Shown: positions 9,852 through 21,276 of the stretch, one piece after another
Position numbering within the stretch: position 1 is the stretch's first letter
How the letters are laid out: each line of letters opens with the position of its first letter
Source: Pholiota molesta
Taxonomy: Eukaryota > Basidiomycota > Agaricomycetes > Agaricales > Strophariaceae
DNA: 37,026 nt
NCBI GenBank assembly: GCA_014925825.1
Contig: JACGCK010000341.1
Location: 1-37,026 of the forward strand
Direction of reading: 5' to 3'
Made by a program: the position numbers and the translations under genes
Notes under the pieces: generated by a model
Seen by the model: the letters and a program-made list of their open reading frames with translations, nothing else
Told to the model about the DNA's origin: nothing
The model's database searches: none

Positions 9852-10992
9852 CTTGTAAAATGAAGATCAAGAGATACAATCGCCCGTTTAATGCGAGATG
9901 GTATGTTATTGTCGTGTAAAGAGCCCAATCTAGTGTAGAGAGTGGTGGTGCAAGCTCAAGCGGTACCGACTACTGCTTTGATCACATTCTTCCCAAGGTG
10001 ACGGCCGCCTAGGCATATTTACTCAAATTGATGTGCATGAATGTTTTCAAAGACCTAGCAACTCAAATTAAATAGTCAATCGAGACATGTAGTAGTAGTA
10101 GTATCTGAGCGCATTCTGTGAGGCGTCGAATTCTCGGGCAAGATGTATCTTAATTACAAGCGTTGTACAGTCTTATACACTAAATAATAGATTTCTTTTT
10201 CCTTTACCATGTCATACGAGCAACATCAAGTGTCAATTCCTTCTTCGTACTCTTGCATGATCATTGATTGTCATTCGGAGATCGCGCAGAAAGGCAATTT
10301 TCACCATTGCGAGGTCTGGAATTAACGTGAATTAACGCGTCATACTGTAAGAAAAACAACATACTCAAGTGTCAGAAACAGTGTGCTTTCTCCCCAAACT
10401 CTTTCGCTCGCTACAAGACCCATCTGACCCACCACACCCAGGTCCCTCCCGGATCGTCCTTTGGAATAAAGCGAAGCAAGAACCGCTCTGAAATAGATTT
10501 ATCTGAGGCTCCAGCCCATGACCGATACGTCTGCCATCTGCGCACAATGCGATGGCTAGTCTACCAATCAACACAGGCCGATCGTTCGTGCTATGTGCGG
10601 ATGCGCACAGGTCGAAAAGAGGTCGGACGTCGATGCGCGCAGGCTGTTGACCGTGGTGCCGAAAGGGTTCAACTTGAGACTGCTTGTAGATGCGACTTCA
10701 AGTTGGGGTCGCTGATCCCCAAGAGCTGCCTTGATACTATGCTTCATACATAGGAACTGCCAAGGGGCAAGGACCAGTGGGTACGCCGAGAGAGACAGGG
10801 TTGGGAGAGCAGACGCAGGGATTTATTGCTTGGGATGCGTACTTGGGCCAAATAGCTCTCATAGTGCGTCATGCGAGAAGTCAAGCAAAAGAAATGCGCC
10901 GATGAGCGCTGGGCTTAATTGCATCCAATGACAGCTAGCATAAGATCAATAAGTCGTGTTATCAGCCAGCTTGGACAGGCGCTTACAATTCA
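9852..10992. other. intergenic region, no confident gene
   Basis: This contains the 5' flank of the molybdenum cofactor gene and the 3' flank of the next minus-strand gene. Near 10080-10110 there is a small GTA trinucleotide run. Minus-strand frames between about 10900 and 10365 are open over short stretches, but stops interrupt them and I recognise no family. They could be remnants of an old gene or noise. Confidence 0.4.
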
Positions 10993-12305
10993 TTATGCCC
11001 TTGAGGTCTTTACGAGCTCAAGAAGATCATCGGCCATTGGCTGGTCCTTCAGCGGGATGTGCAAGACACGTTTCTCCTTTTGGTGACCATTTCGATGTAA
11101 GAGAGTTCCTGCAACAGGAACTGGCGGCAGCGTGCTCCCATGGTAGAGGGGATCAACAGTAATGGGCTCAACGACATCGAGAACGCGCACCACAAGCGTG
11201 GGCCCTAGTTCCTTGTGTTCCGGGAGTTGCGATAATTCGAACTGGACCTTGATAGATCCTATAGAGAAGGCGAGATCAGCACGAGAGCGAGCATTTATAG
11301 ATGATATGCCCGACCAGTCAGTGGATACATGTCAGAGCAACCGGCCTGCACTGCGAATATCTTTTGTGGAAAGAGTAGGTGGACCAACTTTGCGCGAGTG
11401 ACATACTTGAGTATTTGCTTCGGCTGTACAAGGTCGAGGTAGAATGGGTATGAGAGGGAATAGCGATAGCTTCTCATATTTGTCGTCATGTCCAATTTAT
11501 TAATATCGTTGACGAGCTCCTCGTCAGTCAGATGTTCGGCTGGCAGTAATGACAAGAATCCTTGACATCCTTCATGTTTGACGAGTTCCAGAATTTTGGG
11601 GCCCCATACGTCTCCCCTGGGGTCGAGCAAGTCCCGACCACGTTCGAACTCTGCCGCGCTATCGCAGATCCTGAAACGCACACCTGCGTAGAATTCGGGC
11701 TCATCAGCGAGATCATGATAATATAAAACCCCTTTTGTGTTCTCAGGATAGCGCGTATGTTGCAAAATGCGACCTCCCAGAAGTCCCCATTCATATGTAC
11801 ATTGCAGCCGGGGTCCGTTGATGACAGTGGGCACGACTGCACTCGTCTTCCCCGACAAATCAAAAACCTCTTGGCCCACTGTTGACAATCGTTCAGGTCG
11901 TAAAGTACACAGTTTGAAAGAAGAAGAAGGAATGCGAGAGGCTCTTTTGCGCGTCTTCTCTGTCGAAGTCTTCGATAGAATCAACAAACTGGAGAATGCC
12001 CTGAATTTGCGGTAGAACGCACCGCAAGCATCCGCTTTCCTAAGGTTGACGTAGGTGCCTGTACAATATGTGCACATGGCATGGAGCACCATGGATTCAG
12101 CGCTGGCGAAGGACGAAGATCGAGCAGGCGAAAGGACCGGGAGAGGCGCGAACACAATAGCAGGCTAGGCATAGCTTCTGATAAGTCTGCGCCGAGTGAC
12201 GTTCGCTGGGATAGGATTGTCGATGGCAAATAAACGTACCCTGACTACATACGCGTCCTGGCCAGCTGCGGTTGTGGATGGTTTCGGGATGGGAAAGAAC
12301 GACAT
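10993..12305 (-). CDS. unnamed conserved-looking protein, 393 aa
   Basis: I cannot assign a function. Three exons join in frame: 12305-12240 (MSFFPIPKPSTTAAG), 12164-11315 and 11258-10993, 393 residues. Intron 1 is 75 nt (GTACGT...CCTAG). Intron 2 is 56 nt with a weak GTCGGG donor but a good TGCTGAT branch site and TATAG acceptor. The middle has a run of Lys/Arg/Ser-rich sequence (KTSTEKTRKRASRIPSSS), then an ordered-looking part with GVLYYHDLADEPEFYAGVRF, YSLSYPFYLDL and GSIKVQFELSQLP. I vaguely recall similar YYH / GxVRFR proteins of unknown role in mushroom-forming fungi; this is memory, not a search result. No transmembrane segment is evident. It starts 149 bp from divergent NDUFAF3. A start further downstream (MVLHAMC, 12092) is possible. 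Confidence 0.7.
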
Positions 12306-12454
12306 TGGCAAAAGGACAGGAATGATTGGCGCTTATTCGAATACATCTCAACACAACCTCAACATCTTTTGATCCGTTACGTAGCCGTTCCTAGCCGTTC
12401 TGTAACATTTCTCGTAAATAATCTGCGATTCTGTGTGCTTTCTGAACCTTCTAC
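12306..12454. promoter_or_regulatory. bidirectional promoter region
   Basis: These 149 bp separate the divergent start codons of the 393-residue unknown gene (-) and NDUFAF3 (+). The sequence TAGCCGTTC occurs twice in near-tandem at about 12382-12400. I see no TATA box. Shared control is inference from the spacing. Confidence 0.4.
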
Positions 12455-13215
12455 ATGTCTCTTTCCTCCATACTATCTCGCAGAGCGACCTCTTCGCTGG
12501 CAACAGTCTGCTTCAATACCCAAACGCGTCATTCAATCACCAAAGCTGCCGCTCTTTCACGATCCAGACCAACACCAACATTACTGATAGGCTGCCGCCG
12601 AACCTTGCACACAACGTCCACTCTGCGCGACCGTTCCTTCACAAACTTCTTAGCAGACGACAACCCACCACCAGTACAAGTGTCCTCGATATCCGACGCT
12701 GGAATACAGCTCGCTGACGGGCTGGTGCTGCCCGGCCCATGTATCTTTCTCGAGGGCAAAGTGTTCTTATGGGACGTGCCCGACAATAAGGCGTGGTCGA
12801 AAGTGAAGGAAGAGAGATGGCAGGCCTGGGGAAAGGAGTTTTTTGAGATTTTCGAAGTGGTCGGGCCGAAACCTGGTACGCTGAAATAAAAATTGTACGA
12901 TGCGAGAGGAACATAGACTGACGCCACTGTTATAGAAATTCTGCTGCTTGGCACAGGCAAAACCCTAGTTCAGCCGCCTCCGTTCATACGAGAATATCTC
13001 ACTACTTTAGGCATTCAGCTCGAAGTACTTGACTCGGTAACCCCAATAACCAATTATCTATCGAATGGCGTTGACGTTCTTTTTAGAGAAACGCTTGCTC
13101 GACTTACAACTTGCTGTCGGAAGAAGGACGACGTGTCGCTGCCGCACTATTACCATTTACACCTTATGTATGGCCCAAAACAACGACGACTGCACAAATC
13201 ACAGAATCATCATGA
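12455..13215 (+). CDS. NDUFAF3: NDUFAF3-like complex I assembly factor (DUF498)
   Basis: NDUFAF3 family proteins help assemble mitochondrial respiratory complex I. Three exons, 12455-12875, 12936-13036 and 13087-13215, encode 216 residues with all phases consistent; the introns are 60 and 50 nt. The N-terminus is rich in Arg/Ser/Thr with few acidic residues (MSLSSILSRRATSSLATV, then RRTLHTTSTLRDRSF), typical of a mitochondrial presequence. The Mth938/DUF498 fold follows: GLVLPGPCIFLEGKVFLWDV, EIFEVVGPKPEILLLGTGK, PFIREYLTTLGIQLEVLDS, RNACSTYNLLSEEGRRVAAA and LLPFTPY. These are the usual family landmarks. The 3' end faces the NOL11-like gene 161 bp away. Confidence 0.92.
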
Positions 13216-13376
13216 ATCAAAATCATCACATTCTCTTAATAGTCACACCCACAATATCATCTGAGCACCAAAAACCAGACATCCAATGCAATTTTACTCT
13301 ACATTTCTATCTATTACACTCATAGGAGACCCCAAGCAGCCCAAAGTGCACAGACACAAATTGAGAGCCTCGCTCG

Positions 13377-16152
13377 CTACAGCACCAACTCTTCCAGCTG
13401 ATACATCCCAATATCCGCAGCGACGCCAGCAGCCGCCTTCCGCCGCTGCCTCCAGTCCCCCTTCTGCCGCTCGCGCTCGCGCTCCTGCGGCGAAATAAGC
13501 GACTCCTTCACCGCCTTCTCCTGGGCGATTGCGAACGGCTCCAGGGGCCCCCGGAGGGTCTCCACGGCGCCGGCGAACGCGATTTCGGGGCTGAGTTGCG
13601 CGTGGATGGCGCGGAGGACCTTGTGCGCGGGAGGGTACTGCAAGAGGGCTATGAACGACGTGTCGAGGATGCTTTGCACGAGGTCGACGGTCTGGTTTGC
13701 GTGATCAATTTATTTAAGCAATCAGCGAATGTGTTATCATCGGATGAAGACAAGGAAAAAACACTAACCTTTTCCAATGGGGGCACCTCGCTGGCGGTCT
13801 TCTCTTTGTTCTCGCCTTTTCGACCAACGACGACATAGACACCATGTTCCGTCTTCTTCAGGTCCTTTTTCGACGGCATGAGCTGCTTGTCCGTGTTAAC
13901 CCGCTGTGCGATCCATCCGCTCAGCACTTGCAAAATCGCCGTAATATCTGCAGCGTCCTGAATGTAGCGTCGGAGGGCAATCAGCAAAGGACCGCGAGAC
14001 GTGGGATAAGTCGCGAGGAGGTTCAGCATAACGGGCAGAGAAGTGACAGCCCCGCTTGACGCTGCCGTAGATGAGGCCGGGGGGTCGACGTCCATGGCGT
14101 TGTCAGCGGCAGGGGTCGTGGTCTGAGACGCGCGATGACGGGCAACCACAACGCGCAGAGATTCGATGATTTCGGACTCTGTCAGATCGAGGACCTTGCT
14201 GAATGCGCTCTCTATAGATTTCTGGATGGTTGAAAGGTTGGGGGTTAGGCCTTGCCATTAACAGGATATTACAGGATATCTGCGCACCCAATCATTTCTT
14301 GCCCGTAAAGCGCCTAAAAGTCCGCTTGAGGTCGAAATCATAGCACTGGAGACCACACGTTTCTCGAGCAAATATTGGACTACTTCTGATGCATATGCGG
14401 CCGTTGAGACCGTTTTGGAATCTATAGATGGGAGCTGGAGAGAGATATTTAGAAGCTCTTTGACGAAATTGTAATCCAGGCTGGATGACGTGGGCTATAT
14501 CATAAATCAGAATCACAAACCCAATGAAAAAAATATTTTAGAAACTGACCTCGTCCTTTGCAGGCGCCCACTTCATGAAAGCAGCCACCGCGGCTTGTGG
14601 CCGCCCAGCTTGCATCGCAGTCCGCATAGTCGCCAACAACTTCGCTCGTGCAACTTCCTCTGGGCTCTCCTTGCTACCTCCGCTCGGCGTTTGCGCCTCC
14701 GGCGCACGCAGCCACTTCCTTCCCGCCGCCCCTCGGCCCATGGCCGCCGCGATCGTCGAGAACGCAGGGACGCTATACGGCACAGCCAAGAGCACCGACG
14801 CCGTTTTGTGCTCGGCGGTATCCGAGGATAATATGAGGATGACCTGGCCCAGAGCCTGCGTTTTCTGCGTATTTTGGCTCTGTGCGCCTTGTACGAGGCG
14901 GACGTGGAGGGTGGATCCCGAGAGGGCGGACGGGATGGGTAGTGTGTGTGAAGCGAGGAGAACGGAGAATTGGACGTCCCAGAGGAGGAGAGTGATTTCT
15001 TGAGATGCGACTCCGGCGAGCAGCACATGGGAGGATGTCAGCGCGAGAAGGGAGACGGGCAGTTTTGAGGAGGCAGAGATGAAGGAAAATCCTGCGAGAT
15101 GGAGAGGTTTTGGTAGAGGTACAAGTTGGTCTGGCGTCAGACGGTAGGAGGAGAGTGTCCCATCCAGAGCTGCAAAAAAAGTGAATTCAGTTCAAGTTGA
15201 ACAATGGGCATACCGACAATACTCACATAAGACACTAAGAACCCCAGCGCTGCTGCATGACACACTGGCTATTTTCTATGATATGTTAAGAGCGAGGTTT
15301 ATGAAGATGACCGATGTGAAATACCTGATGCTCAATTGGAACTTCGTGCTCTTGTTGCTCAGATATTGAATCCGCTTCGTCGATGGATAAAATTCGAAGA
15401 ACCGTCGTTTTCGACGTGCCGGCTTGGCACAACACCAGAATTTCTCCATGATTTGTACTGAAAATTTTCGTCGTGCTCGCTGGAAATGAAGAGGCATGGA
15501 CAACGTTGGAATGTTTTGACGGCGTTGATGATTTGACATCTAGTGAATCTGCGTCTATCACTGCGACGCCGCCGTTTGTCAAGACCGCAACTACTCTCCT
15601 AGAGAGCTCTGGGGAAGAATACAGCCCATATATGGTTTGGCCTTTTGAAAGCTGCCATCCAATCAGTCTATTGGACATTTCAACGATATACAATATACGC
15701 ACCATCGCTTTACTCTCTTTGACCTTTTGCGTCGTGCCTGCGCTATCATCCTGCCACATCCATAACGTTCGCCCAGAATCTTCCGGGGAAGCCAACTCAG
15801 GAGATTCCGATATCACGGCATATGTGTTTGAAGTTTGACTTGAGGAAGATGGTAAGGTCAAGGGCGGGCAAGCGAATGATGTAGATGGGCCGAGGGTATG
15901 TGATATTATTGGATGAAGAGTAGATACCTAAGATCAAAGTTAGCATTTATATTTCATCTATTATCCCCCACTCACGTCAATGACATGAACACCATCCGCT
16001 TGGACGGCCACAGTAACATAACCATCGGAACTGCTTGCTTTTTTGTAGGATGTCGCAAAGACTCCAGGGCCATGTTTTTTTGACGATTTTCCACGGACAG
16101 ACGAGGTGTAGGTCGCGAGGACAAAGTGGTCGCCTATTGTAGAGCTTGCCAT
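13377..16152 (-). CDS. NOL11-like ribosome biogenesis protein (809 aa)
   Basis: Seven exons join without any frame break: 16152-15976, 15927-15312, 15268-15227, 15169-14550, 14494-14288, 14221-13769 and 13691-13377; 809 residues. The N-terminal half reads as a degenerate beta-propeller (GRTLWMWQDD, NRLIGWQLSKGQTIYGLYSS, GEILVLCQAG, LDGTLSSYRLTP, EITLLLWDVQFSVLLASHT). The C-terminal half is helical (AKLLATMRTAMQAGRPQAAVA, YASEVVQYLLEKRVVSSAM, VDLVQSILDTSFIALLQYPP). Order, length and the final helix resemble metazoan NOL11, a U3 snoRNP/t-UTP factor needed for pre-rRNA transcription and processing in the nucleolus. That assignment comes from remembered similarity; UTP8-type is the alternative. 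A Ser/Thr/Pro-rich linker (AMDVDPPASSTAASSG) sits near residue 580. Confidence 0.72.
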
Positions 16153-19100
16153 TGCAGCCCAATCGTATCGGGCGGATATATGTGGAAGGAAGCGCTGGGC
16201 AAGAGACCTGACCAGAGTATTTACCAATTTTCAGCCGGGCCGGAGGTTTCCTTCCTATACAGGCTAGCGCCGCCAATGGCGCTGACCCACATCAGACTCG
16301 AATCTCCTTTGTTCTCTGACATCTGTCTTTCCCAAGTCTTTCCACTGTCTTCTCTTCAATATAACCAGCTCGCTTTCATTCAATCGCCGTTGGCCCGCCG
16401 ATTTCTAGAATTACTTCAGGAATACTAATTTCCATGGCAGCTACTTACAAGGGTGTGCACTGGTGTACAGGCTGTTCAACCATACGTGAGACTGGAATGA
16501 GCTCAATCAACGGTCAGATGGTCACATTCCTATCTCAATTAACCTTTACCTTGGGAGAAAAACGGCGGTTTTCGCAGACCCTCATCGATCATCTCTTCGC
16601 GTCCTCTCAGACGGTCCTATTTGGCAGTAGTTTTCGACGCTTGGCTCGCACATTTTTAATGTACTCGATTGGGCCAGCATAACACCCTCTTGCTCGAATA
16701 ATGAATACAGCGACCAAATCTATGCGGCCTTGAAGGAGCTAGTAAACTGACTCATCATATGTGACCGGCTCTGATTTTTTGACTCTGCAGAACCAGGTTC
16801 CAAATCCGAGGTTACTTATCCCCCTGCCCATAAAGTTCGTCAAAAATCACTGTTTTCTATTCCCCAACTGAGGCATCGATCCGCAATAATAACAATCTTA
16901 GTCCAAGAAAAGTATCTTTCCATGGCTAGTTCATCGATGCCGCTAATCACAATGGCAACACACAGATAAGAGAGTATGTATGCCGAAAGCAGAACGTGGT
17001 CCCGCCAGGCTCCCGCGAAGTGAACTCGTGAGCACCCGCTATCCGCGCTTACACTCTCATTCTCATTAGTAACGTACTTTCTTTGATAGCTCTCTTATCG
17101 GAGTCTTACACCCGCAGCTCAGCTATTCCATGCCACCCTAAATGTAGCAGCGCTGGGGAAAGTACCTTCAATGGTTTAATTCCATCAAAGACGCCACCGC
17201 ACGTCCAACTTGTTTGTCGGCTTGATACCACAACCTACAATGGATTGGAGAAGTCCCTCATCGGAGACAAGCAGAACGCCGGTGAGAGGACTCTTGTCGC
17301 CTCACGAGAATGAGGGTGCCATCGCAATGCCATCGTCTGTCCTTTGCGGAATTGGCAAGTCTGGAGGTCTCTCAGGCAGTGTATCATGACGTGGCTGAAT
17401 CTGTTCGGTTGGGTTCCCGAACGATACATACCCAACAGTAAATATGAAGACACGTCGATTGGAGGGTGAAAAAAGAAAACATATCTTACGTCACATCTCA
17501 AAATTGCCTCGCATGCCAGTGCGCGGTTTTCTCCATCGAGCTAGGCATTTTATCAGATCTCAAATATTCTCTGAGAACTCACAAATCCTGGGTGTAAGAT
17601 TGCATATAATTGCATCCGTGTCGCCGTTATTCGCGCTCTTAGAAGTTAAAGTTACAGTGGAGCCCCGCAGTGATGCTACTTAGATGTGCAAAAGGCGAGA
17701 TCCATCACAGGGCACCGTCGGAAATGGCCATCCTTTATCTACAAAATAGAACCCCGTCTCTTTCGCATTCAGCGAACTACCTCAGAATTGAGGGTTACAT
17801 TGGCGAAGGGTCTTGATTTCAAGAAGGAAACCTGGAAGATATTGCACACCTTTTCATCACAAGTAAGTCGTTTATGGCTAATGTTACAGATGAGATCACC
17901 GAACCCTCCGTACAGGCGTTGTTTCTAAAAAAAGTAGTATGGAACGATTCTCATTTCGTGGAAGTTGCGAGGGTATGTATGTACGACCTCCTTGGACGGA
18001 TCTAAGCGATGCTCAGTCAAAGTCAAGACTATGCCTTGATATTGCCTTGCTAAGTATTTTCCTACCGTCCGTCACGGAAGAGACCTCTTCCACATGTCTA
18101 GACACACACCTTCTGGCTTGCAAAAGTCCACAGCACGCCTTCTTTACGCAATGAAATCCTCTCCCATCGTCTCTTATAACAGCACCAGCAATCAGGAACA
18201 TTAAATGCCTTGTATCTTAAGTCGAGCGCTTGCATTGGTATTTTGATCACTCAGAACGCTCGGTTATGGAATCGGGAATCATTGTGGGCGTTCAACACTG
18301 CGGCACGCGCGACTGCGTTCGAACGAAATACGTCGCGCGGTAGAGTTCGCCGAAAATAAAGGGGTCGTTTCCGGAACTCGCGATTTCGGCGAGGCAAGGA
18401 AGACGGGGAGATTGCCAGAATCTCGAGATTGCTGCCGCCTTGACCGAAGTGCCGATACCAAGAACTACCCGTGATAAGTAGCAGAAAACGACGGTCAATT
18501 TCTTCAAGAAAGAAACGTGACATTCTTTGCTAGGCCCGAGACGAACTCAAATGCTACCTCAGCCTTTCCCGTATGGTTTCTACACATGACGATTCTTATA
18601 GGAATTTGCAAGGAATTTGAATGTTTGAACCTGGTCGAACTCAGAAGCTCCCATCGCTTTTTTCAATGGGGTCTAGTTCCCTTTGAAATATTCTACATAT
18701 TCAATTAACAAAATATGCTCAACCCTTGAGATTACTTCGATGTGAAGACGTCTAAACATCTAACGCTATTCTGTAACGTACTAACCGTCACCTACTTACT
18801 ATACTATCTTCATTATACAAAGCAAGAATAAATTTTTGTCTATTAAATCTTCTTTGCGGAGGTATCTATCAAGCTACAGCAAAATATTAGTGCATAAATT
18901 GCAGATTGGAATTTCTATATATGAAAAAACATCATGTTTAGGAACAATTTCGTATTCTCTTGAGTCTGTCCTTTCCTTATTGCCATTTCTGAAATATGTA
19001 TGCAGCATGAGACTGTGAGCGGAGGCCCCTGGCCAGGGCCCGCAGTCGGTTACGTACCGGCGAGTCCCGAGTCCCGACGACTTACACGTTACGCGTTACG

Positions 19101-19294
19101 GGTCACCGTACTGGTCCTATATGTTGTCACGGTCCTCCTCGGGTGATGTCAACCAAGCTTTGATTACAAAATTCATCCATAAAGCGCTCCACCAAACTTT
19201 ATCTGCTTCTCTTTCATCTCGCGACACAGGGTCTGTCTAGGTCTGTCTTTGGTCATAACAAATCAGCCCCCAAACCATTCCGACGGAGCACCTG
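16153..19294. other. 3.1-kb region without a convincing gene
   Basis: This lies between the divergent starts of the NOL11-like gene and the lipoate ligase. Short open frames exist on both strands, but none shows family motifs or splices into a longer product. The most protein-like scrap is minus strand 18507-18292 (RLPCLAEIASSGNDPFIFGE), with coding-like composition but no recognisable partner exons; it may be a remnant. At 19021-19090 there is a local GC-rich patch. Confidence 0.45.
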
Positions 19295-21276
19295 ATGTTG
19301 CACGCTTTTCAACGCGTCTCAACGCGTCTGCTGACGTGCAATACAAACTGGCACCATATTTCAAGATTAAATCATCGTGTAGTCCAAAGAGATGGAGCTC
19401 GAACACTCGGGACGGTCGCCTTGGAGGAGCCTACGACGTCTGCCAGTACCGAAGAGTTACATCCAAACCATGACATCTATGTATCAACTACCACCGATCC
19501 CTACTTCAACCTTAGCTTTGAGGATTGGTAAGCAGTCAGTTTTAACGCGCAAGGCTTGATGATGTAGAGCCAGTAATTTTTTTCTCTGCATGATCTCATC
19601 AAATCTTCGCACCCACAGGTTGTTTCGACACTCTTCGGCGTCGAAACCTCTACTGCTGATATATCGGGATTCCCCGTGCGTAGTAATTGGCAGGAACCAG
19701 AACCCTTGGACCGAGGTTAATTTTCCAGCTCTCCGTGCAGCCAACGTTCCGTTTTTGCGCCGAAGAAGCGGCGGAGGGACGGTGTATCATGTTCGTATTC
19801 TTTATCACCCTCTCCTCATGCCTGATGCCTGGCCTATTCTGACAAGCTATCGTTTTCAAGGATTTAGGGAACACGAATTTTTCTATCCATCTACCGCGTG
19901 CCTCTTTTGACCGACATGCCACTGGTAAAATCATCCTCCGCGCAGTGCAGTCGCTTGGGATAGATGCACATCTGAATGATCGAAATGACATTTGCGTTGG
20001 CCCAGATAAGATGAGTCTCTGACCAACCCCTTCTATCTAGCACTAGCCTCTCTACTATGGCGTAATCAATTAGCTTGATCTTTTTTTTTGTCATGTTAAC
20101 ATCGTAACAAATTTACTTATCAACGACCTTTTTGTCTTACGTTTCAGGATCTGCCTACAAGCTAGTGAATAAACGTGGATATCACCACGGTACAATGCTA
20201 CTCACAACTAAGCTTGGCGCTTTGGGTGACTTCTTGCACACACAAACCGTCAGTACATTCTTCTTTCTCTACGGTCATCCCATGCTCCGGGGCTTTGGCT
20301 GTCTGAGCTCAGCACATTTGATCATCCATACCAGGGCTATGGCCGTCTGAGCTCAGCACATTTGATCATCCATAGAGCGCCCGACTGTCATTTGACAAAT
20401 CATGGACACATTCCACGGAGCTTCCTTCATCTGGAGGAGCAGACGTGTATTCTGCACTCCCGTTCGTTGATGATTCGTTCTCTCTTCTATATTTGACCTC
20501 CCATCATTTTTGGCTAATCCTCAATCTCGTTCATCACTTCAGACGAACATGGTGACTAAAGGGGTGGCTTCTGTGCGTTCTCCTGTGTGCAATTTACAAA
20601 AGCATTCCGCCAGTGCCACACACGACAACTTCACGAAAGCTGTGGCGGCCGAGTTCCGCAAGGAATATGGCGTTGGTAGTGAGGTATGTCCCCTCTACCA
20701 GAACTACTAAAACAAAAAGGGCTTACATGGTGTTTCAGCCACGTTTTATTACGGATTCAGAAGGCGCAAAGATCGAATACGTGCGCCGAGGCATGCAAGA
20801 ATTGAATGTAAGTTGGTAGTTATTAATTCTTGTCCTTTCTTTTGACCGTGGCATTCTGCGCTTTCTGCATCAGACTTGGGACTGGTCCTTTGGGCAGACC
20901 CCTGAATTCACGCACACGTTGCATAAATCATTTGCTTGGGGAGACGTGGTACGCAATCAAGCTCCTATCTGGCTTACTGGCGGCCAATACTGATCGTGTT
21001 ACTCTTGCTTTTTAGACGGCCGAAATTCGATCTAAACACGGTCTGATTCTGGACGCCGCTCTCACAGCAAGTGATATTCGTATGTCGGAAGCTTCCTTTG
21101 AGAGGTTGCGTGAGCAGTGTCGGGTCATATACACCGGAAGGCGTTATGGCTTCCTTCACAAGTCAACGGATACTAGGGACGCAAGCGTCTCCTCCGATGG
21201 CCCTCCGATCCATGAGGTTTCCCAACCCTTGCAAGATATTAACATGTGGCTAGAAACATCAACTGTCACGGTTTGA
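19295..21276 (+). CDS. lplA: lipoate-protein ligase A / lipoyltransferase (AIM22-like)
   Basis: The enzyme attaches lipoate to E2 and H-protein subunits of mitochondrial dehydrogenases. Eight exons: 19295-19527, 19619-19790, 19861-20010, 20141-20248, 20543-20683, 20739-20807, 20874-20948 and 21016-21276; 402 residues. Family signatures in order: YFNLSFEDWLFRH, VVIGRNQNPWTEVN, RRRSGGGTVYHDLGNTNFS (about 121-139), KVSGSAYKL (lipoate/AMP lysine loop, about 185-193), YHHGTMLLTT, MVTKGVASVRSPV, TWDWSFGQTPEFTH. The N-terminus (LHAFQRVSTRLLTC) suits a mitochondrial presequence. Intron 3 begins AT and ends AC, the only non-GT-AG intron inferred in the window. Intron 4 (20249-20542, 294 nt) is unusually long and carries a 44-bp tandem duplication. 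No frame break is needed. Confidence 0.93.
20011..20140 (+). other. probable U2-type AT-AC intron (lipoate ligase intron 3)
   Basis: The exon ends ...GGCCCAGATAAG; the intron starts ATGAGTCTCTGACC and ends TTGTCTTAC; the next exon starts GTTTCAGGATCTGCC. The 130-nt intron joins phase 0 to phase 0 and yields PDKVSGSAYKLVNKR, the conserved ligase motif. The 5' end ATGAGT looks like GTGAGT with a single G-to-A change, not the U12-type ATATCCTT, so a U2-type AT-AC intron is the best reading. The GT-AG alternative (GTCTCT donor at 20015, TTTCAG acceptor at 20146) would give KMRSAYK and lose the SG of the motif. Confidence 0.7.
20291..20377 (+). repeat. tandem duplication, 44-bp period, two copies
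   Basis: Copy 1 begins GGCTTTGGCTGTCTGAGCTC at 20291; copy 2 begins GGCTATGGCCGTCTGAGCTC at 20335. They continue with the same AGCACATTTGATCATCCATA. Two mismatches are visible near the start. The repeat lies wholly inside intron 4 of the lipoate ligase and explains part of its unusual length. Confidence 0.85.

Noticed and set aside
10365..10760. Minus-strand frames that read briefly like protein
   Set aside because: Stops interrupt every frame within about 60 codons and no splice model connects them.
11258..11320. Apparent frameshift in the 393-residue unknown gene
   Set aside because: A 56-nt intron (11314-11259) with a TGCTGAT branch site and TATAG acceptor joins the two frames in phase, so no base loss is needed.
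20015..20146. GT-AG splice (GTCTCT...TTTCAG) for lipoate ligase intron 3
   Set aside because: It gives KMRSAYK instead of the conserved KVSGSAYK.
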